From the NCBI RefSeq assembly GCF_900155615.1, contig NZ_FUHT01000003.1, positions 558,001-622,000 of the forward strand: a DNA stretch of 64,000 nucleotides, written 5' to 3'. This document shows, one piece after another, positions 60,505 to 64,000 of this stretch; positions within the stretch are counted from its first letter, which is position 1; every line of letters starts with the position of its first letter. The notes under the pieces are model-generated. The model had not been told where the DNA came from. It was given only the letters and a program-made list of their open reading frames with translations, and ran no database searches. This stretch comes from Massiliimalia massiliensis. Its GTDB lineage: Bacteria > Bacillota > Clostridia > Oscillospirales > Ruminococcaceae. A program made the translations under genes and the position numbers.

Positions 60505-62718
60505 CTAGAATTTTTCATGGAATGTGCGGCTGATTACATCAAGCTGCTGCTCCCGGGTCAGCTTGATAAAATTGACCGCATAGCCCGATACGCGGATGGT
60601 AAGCTGCGGATACAGCTCTGGATGATCCATTGCATCCAAAAGAACCTCCCGCTTTAACACGTTGACGTTCAAATGGAACCCGTCATCCTCAAAATATCCG
60701 TCCATCAGGGAAACAAGATTATCCCTTTGCTCGTCCTGGGTTTTGCCCAGCGCGCCCGGGACAATGGAGAAGGTATTTGAAATCCCGTCCTGCGCGTACT
60801 CAAACGGCAGCTTGGCGACGGATTTCAGAGAGGCGACGCAGCCGTGAGTATCCCGTCCGTGCATTGGGTTTGCGCCGGGTGCAAACGGTTCTCCTGCCTG
60901 CCTGCCGTCCGGTGTGTTTCCGGTTTTCTTTCCGTAAACTACATTGGAAGTAATGGTCAGGATCGACATGGTCGGAACGCTGTCCCGATAGGTGGTGTGA
61001 CGGGACAGCTTTTTCATGAATCCCTGCACCACATCCACAGCGATCTGGTCTACTCTCGGATCGTTGTTCCCGAACTTCGGATAATCGCCTTCAATTTCAA
61101 AGTCAGTAATTAATCCCTCTTCGTTTCGGATCGCCTTTACCTTCGCGTATTTAATCGCGGACAGGGAATCCACGACAACCGAGAGCCCGGCGATGCCGCC
61201 GGCAGAGGTACGGTAAACCTTTTCGTCATGCAGCGCCATTTGAAGCTTTTCATAGCAGTATTTGTCGTGCATGTAGTGGATAATATTGAGAGTATTGATA
61301 TAGAGCTTGGAGAGCCATTCGCAGATATAGTCGAAACGGCCGACCACCTCCGCATAGTCAAGGTAATCGCTCTTCAGCGGCGCGATATATGGGCCGACCT
61401 GCGTTCCGTAACGCTCGTCCTTCCCGCCGTTGATCGCGTAAAGCAATGCCTTGGCGAGGTTGCAGCGCGCGCCGAAAAACTGCATCTGTTTTCCGATCCG
61501 CATCGGGGAAACGCAGCAGGCGATTCCATAGTCGTCCCCAAAGCGTTCCAGCATGATGTTGTCCGACTCATACTGAACAGCAGAGGTTTCGATGGAAACC
61601 CTTGCACAGTACTGCTTGAAATGCTCCGGCAGCCGGGTGTTCCAAAGAATGGTCATGTTTGGCTCCGGGGCCGGGCCGAGATTTGTGAGGGTGTGCAGAT
61701 AACGGTAGCTCATTTTAGTTACCATATGGCGCCCGTCGATGCACATCCCGCCAATCGATTCGGTAACCCAGGTTGGGTCGCCGGAGAACAGCTCGTCATA
61801 GGCCGGGGTTCTCAGGAAGCGCACCATCCTCAGCTTCATAATAAAGTGGTCTACAAATTCCTGAATTTGTTCTTCAGTATATCGGCCTTCCTTCAGATCG
61901 CGCTCTGCATAGATGTCAAGGAAGGTAGAAGTACGGCCCAAGCTCATTGCGGCGCCGTTTTGTTCCTTCACAGCGCCGAGATAAGCGAAATACAGCCACT
62001 GGATGGCCTCCTTGGTATCCTCTGCCGGGCGGGAAATGTCATACCCGTATTTTGCGGCCATGGCCTTTAATTCTTCCAGCGCACGGATTTGCTCAGAGAT
62101 TTCCTCTCTCAGACGGATAGTAGGGCTGTCCATAATATCAAGGATCAGCTCTTTTTTGGCGGTTTTTTTCTGTTCGATGAGGTAGTCCACCCCGTAAAGC
62201 GGAACCCGGCGGTAGTCGCCGATGATCCGTCCACGGCCGTAAGCATCCGGCAGGCCGGTGATAATCCCGGTGTGGCGGGCGAGCTTCATCTCATCTGTAT
62301 ATGCGTCAAATACACCGTCATTATGTGTTTTGCGGTATTTAAAAATTTCCTTTACTTTTGCGTCTTCCTCAAAGCCATAGGCTTCCAGGGAGTTTTTCAC
62401 CATCCGGTAGCCGCCGAATGGCATGACTGCGCGCTTTAAAGGCGCATCGGTCTGCAATCCCACAATGGTTTCCAGATCCTTATCGATATATCCGGCATCG
62501 TGAGCAGAGATGGTAGAGATGGTGTCTGTTGAGATATCCAATACACCGTTATTCTCTCTCTCCTTCTGCATCAGGCCGCAAACTTCCCCCCAGAGCTTGC
62601 GGGTTCTCTCTGTCGGACCAGCCAAAAAGCTTTCATCCCCGTCATACGGAGTATAGTTTTTGACAATAAAATCACGGGTATTGATTTCATCATTCCATAC
62701 GCCTTCTTTGAATTTCAT
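60505..62718 (-). CDS. pflB: Formate acetyltransferase (pyruvate formate-lyase)
   Basis: Splits pyruvate with CoA into acetyl-CoA and formate under anaerobic conditions. The 737-residue protein carries the catalytic pair in [20 protein letters not shown] (near 416) and the glycyl radical site in [13 protein letters not shown] (near 713). [20 protein letters not shown] and [20 protein letters not shown] are typical. ATG 62718 follows AAGGAGGC. A strong promoter lies upstream. Confidence 0.98.
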   Translation of the reverse strand: MKFKEGVWNDEINTRDFIVKNYTPYDGDESFLAGPTERTRKLWGEVCGLMQKERENNGVLDISTDTISTISAHDAGYIDKDLETIVGLQTDAPLKRAVMPFGGYRMVKNSLEAYGFEEDAKVKEIFKYRKTHNDGVFDAYTDEMKLARHTGIITGLPDAYGRGRIIGDYRRVPLYGVDYLIEQKKTAKKELILDIMDSPTIRLREEISEQIRALEELKAMAAKYGYDISRPAEDTKEAIQWLYFAYLGAVKEQNGAAMSLGRTSTFLDIYAERDLKEGRYTEEQIQEFVDHFIMKLRMVRFLRTPAYDELFSGDPTWVTESIGGMCIDGRHMVTKMSYRYLHTLTNLGPAPEPNMTILWNTRLPEHFKQYCARVSIETSAVQYESDNIMLERFGDDYGIACCVSPMRIGKQMQFFGARCNLAKALLYAINGGKDERYGTQVGPYIAPLKSDYLDYAEVVGRFDYICEWLSKLYINTLNIIHYMHDKYCYEKLQMALHDEKVYRTSAGGIAGLSVVVDSLSAIKYAKVKAIRNEEGLITDFEIEGDYPKFGNNDPRVDQIAVDVVQGFMKKLSRHTTYRDSVPTMSILTITSNVVYGKKTGNTPDGRQAGEPFAPGANPMHGRDTHGCVASLKSVAKLPFEYAQDGISNTFSIVPGALGKTQDEQRDNLVSLMDGYFEDDGFHLNVNVLKREVLLDAMDHPELYPQLTIRVSGYAVNFIKLTREQQLDVISRTFHEKF

Positions 62719-62787
62719 CGATGAGCCTCCTTAATCTTTCAGAAGTGTGAAACGGAATAAAATAGACTTTTTTTGTCCGCATTTATA

Positions 62788-62816
62788 TCTTATCATAACA
62801 ATAGGAATTTGTCAAT
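62788..62816 (-). promoter_or_regulatory. Promoter of pflB
   Basis: Minus strand TTGACA (62816-62811), 17-base spacer, TAAGAT (62793-62788). Confidence 0.8.
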
Positions 62817-62858
62817 AAAAACGCCTTCTTAATTTAGCATTCCGAAAAGGCAGAAAAA

Positions 62859-62895
62859 TATGTGACCGGCCAATCAATTTAGCACAGTCACATGA
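62859..62895 (-). terminator. Possible terminator after the dCMP deaminase gene
   Basis: On the minus strand ATGTGAC pairs with GTCACAT around a 20-base loop, followed by ATTTTTCT. The stem is short, so the call is weak. Confidence 0.4.
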
Positions 62896-62910
62896 TAAAG
62901 CGAGGTTAGG

Positions 62911-63399
62911 CTAATAACCCGATTCCCCGGTTAGGGAATCATCCTCCTCAATCCAGTTGTTCACATTGACCACCCGGAACTCCTCGGCGGTATCACGGAT
63001 AATTACAGTAGTAATTCCCGCGTTAATAATCAACCGTTTGCACATTGCGCAGGAATTGGTTCCCGGCACTAGCTTTTTGCTGACAGGGTCCAACCCGACC
63101 AGATAGAGGGTGGAACCGATCATTTGCTCTCTGCCTGCGGCAATAATTGCATTTGCTTCCGCATGGACAGAGCGGCAGAGCTCATACCGTTCGCCATGAG
63201 GAATTTCCAGGCTTTTCCGCATACAATACCCCAGATCGGAACAATTTTTCCGGCCTCTTGGCGCGCCGACATACCCGGTGGAGATGATGCTGTCGTTTTT
63301 TACAATAATTGCCCCAAAGCTTCGGCGCAGGCAGGTGCATCGCTCTGCAACGGTCTGTGCAATATCGAGGTAATAATTGATTTTGTCCTGACGTTTCAT
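62911..63399 (-). CDS. dCMP deaminase (ComEB-like)
   Basis: Deaminates dCMP to dUMP for dTTP synthesis. The 162-residue zinc enzyme has SFGAIIVKNDSIISTGYVGAP near residue 26, the HxE motif SVHAEANAIIAAG near 75 and the CxxC motif SCAMCKRLIINAG near 113. ATG 63399 follows GGTGG; the longer open frame upstream runs through the promoter and is not used. Single gene, divergent from rsmA. Confidence 0.93.
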   Translation of the reverse strand: MKRQDKINYYLDIAQTVAERCTCLRRSFGAIIVKNDSIISTGYVGAPRGRKNCSDLGYCMRKSLEIPHGERYELCRSVHAEANAIIAAGREQMIGSTLYLVGLDPVSKKLVPGTNSCAMCKRLIINAGITTVIIRDTAEEFRVVNVNNWIEEDDSLTGESGY

Positions 63400-63433
63400 T
63401 TTTCCACCAGCTTTCTTGTTATGGTATGCTTTT

Positions 63434-63462
63434 ATTATACAGGATTCGACTTTAAAATTCAA
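63434..63462 (-). promoter_or_regulatory. Promoter of the dCMP deaminase gene
   Basis: Minus strand TTGAAT (63462-63457), 17-base spacer, perfect TATAAT (63439-63434). Confidence 0.75.
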
Positions 63463-63491
63463 CCGAAACCGATGGAAGAAATGACCCGGTT

Positions 63492-63520
63492 TTGATTTCC
63501 GAAAGGTTCTATGGTACAAT
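63492..63520 (+). promoter_or_regulatory. Promoter of rsmA
   Basis: TTGATT (63492-63497), 17-base spacer, TACAAT (63515-63520). Confidence 0.65.
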
Positions 63521-63596
63521 AAGCTTAAACATGAGCTTACTGCCTGCAGCGGTGGAATACCGGCAGGAAAAATAATGAAAACAATGGAGAAAATAA

Positions 63597-64000
63597 ATGG
63601 AGCAGCTTTGTAATATTTCTGTAGTACGGGAAGTAATGGAACGGCATAATTTTCGGTTTTCCAAAGCCCTGGGGCAGAACTTTTTAATCAACCCGTCCGT
63701 TTGTCCGAGGATTGCGGAGGATGGCGTTCGGGACAGCGAGTACGGCGCAATCGAAATCGGCACCGGAGTTGGCGTGCTGACCAATGAGCTGGCGAAGCGG
63801 GCGAAAAAGGTAGTCGCCATTGAGATTGACGAGCGTCTGCTTCCCATCCTGGATGAGACGCTGGCAGAATACGATAATGTAGAAATCATCCATGCCGATG
63901 TGCTGAAGGTGGATTTAAACCGGCTGATCCGGGAGAGATTGGAGGGAATGGACGTCTGCGTCTGCGCCAATCTGCCCTATTATATTACCTCGCCGGTCAT
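63597..64000 (+). CDS. rsmA: 16S rRNA dimethyladenosine transferase (3' partial)
   Basis: Methylates A1518 and A1519 of 16S rRNA. The visible 134 residues include RFSKALGQNFLINPSVCPRI near residue 18, the SAM motif GAIEIGTGVGVLTNEL near 48, VVAIEID, and the catalytic ANLPYYITSPV just before the window end. ATG 63597 has GGAG eight bases upstream. The rest of the gene lies beyond the window. Confidence 0.95.
   Translation, partial: MEQLCNISVVREVMERHNFRFSKALGQNFLINPSVCPRIAEDGVRDSEYGAIEIGTGVGVLTNELAKRAKKVVAIEIDERLLPILDETLAEYDNVEIIHADVLKVDLNRLIRERLEGMDVCVCANLPYYITSPV

Overview
The window is about 64 kb of a Gram-positive, anaerobic, endospore-forming member of the Clostridia. Spore genes (spoVS, spoVAC/AD/AE, ypeB), pyruvate formate-lyase with its activase, a perfect CIRCE element before groES-groEL, a T-box leader before thrS, a class B sortase and SigA-type promoters with strong purine-rich ribosome binding sites all fit. 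Base composition is near 50% GC, and the gene mix would suit a gut Oscillospiraceae/Ruminococcaceae lineage; the exact genus is inference.

Layout. 1-4.5 kb: thiamin salvage and synthesis (tenA end, thiM, thiE, a lipoprotein, then thiD) with a PadR regulator and its membrane partner between. 4.7-9.4 kb: branched-chain aminotransferase, an RluA-type pseudouridine synthase and a three-gene polar amino acid ABC importer. 9.4-10.2 kb: a small AT-rich accessory module (SLOG-fold protein, XRE regulator, shortened ribbon-helix-helix peptide) between terminators. 10.2-14.5 kb, minus strand: a glycosyltransferase-LicD fusion and groES-groEL. 14.6-24 kb: degV, ymdB, spoVS, an Asp23-family gene, fakA, recG, thrS and small conserved genes. 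24-32.4 kb: metallo-beta-lactamase fold protein, AEC transporter, EEP phosphatase, LacI regulator, manA and ROK glucokinase, GtrA, M14 carboxypeptidase, NUDIX hydrolase. 32.4-37.7 kb: CmpB-type membrane protein, a stand-alone copy of the FakA middle domain, an SPFH plus ribbon-helix-helix operon, purA with a 40-residue membrane peptide, and a UroD-like protein. 37.8-42.6 kb: spoVA genes, a dhaK remnant, azlCD and ypeB. 42.8-48.4 kb: cysteine desulfurase-thiI, cinA, sortase B, aldose 1-epimerase. 48.5-55.5 kb: a Gld-like ABC exporter operon with a DUF4340 protein, then tex. 55.6-64 kb: a lipoprotein, a 3D/G5-type cell-wall protein, a MATE exporter, pflB-pflA, dCMP deaminase and the start of rsmA.

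Most of the window is ordinary chromosomal backbone. I did not find a large undescribed system. The items most worth a second look are: two genes that seem to use CTG starts behind the same GGGGGCGG-N5 leader; the small SLOG/XRE/RHH module with a 17-bp perfect inverted repeat; the free-standing FakA middle domain; the SPFH-RHH operon whose stop codon sits in its terminator loop and whose promoter carries an inverted repeat; two small proteins with good translation signals (50 and 40 residues); and an attenuator-like leader before the Gld-like operon. No tRNA, rRNA, CRISPR array, insertion sequence or prophage was seen.
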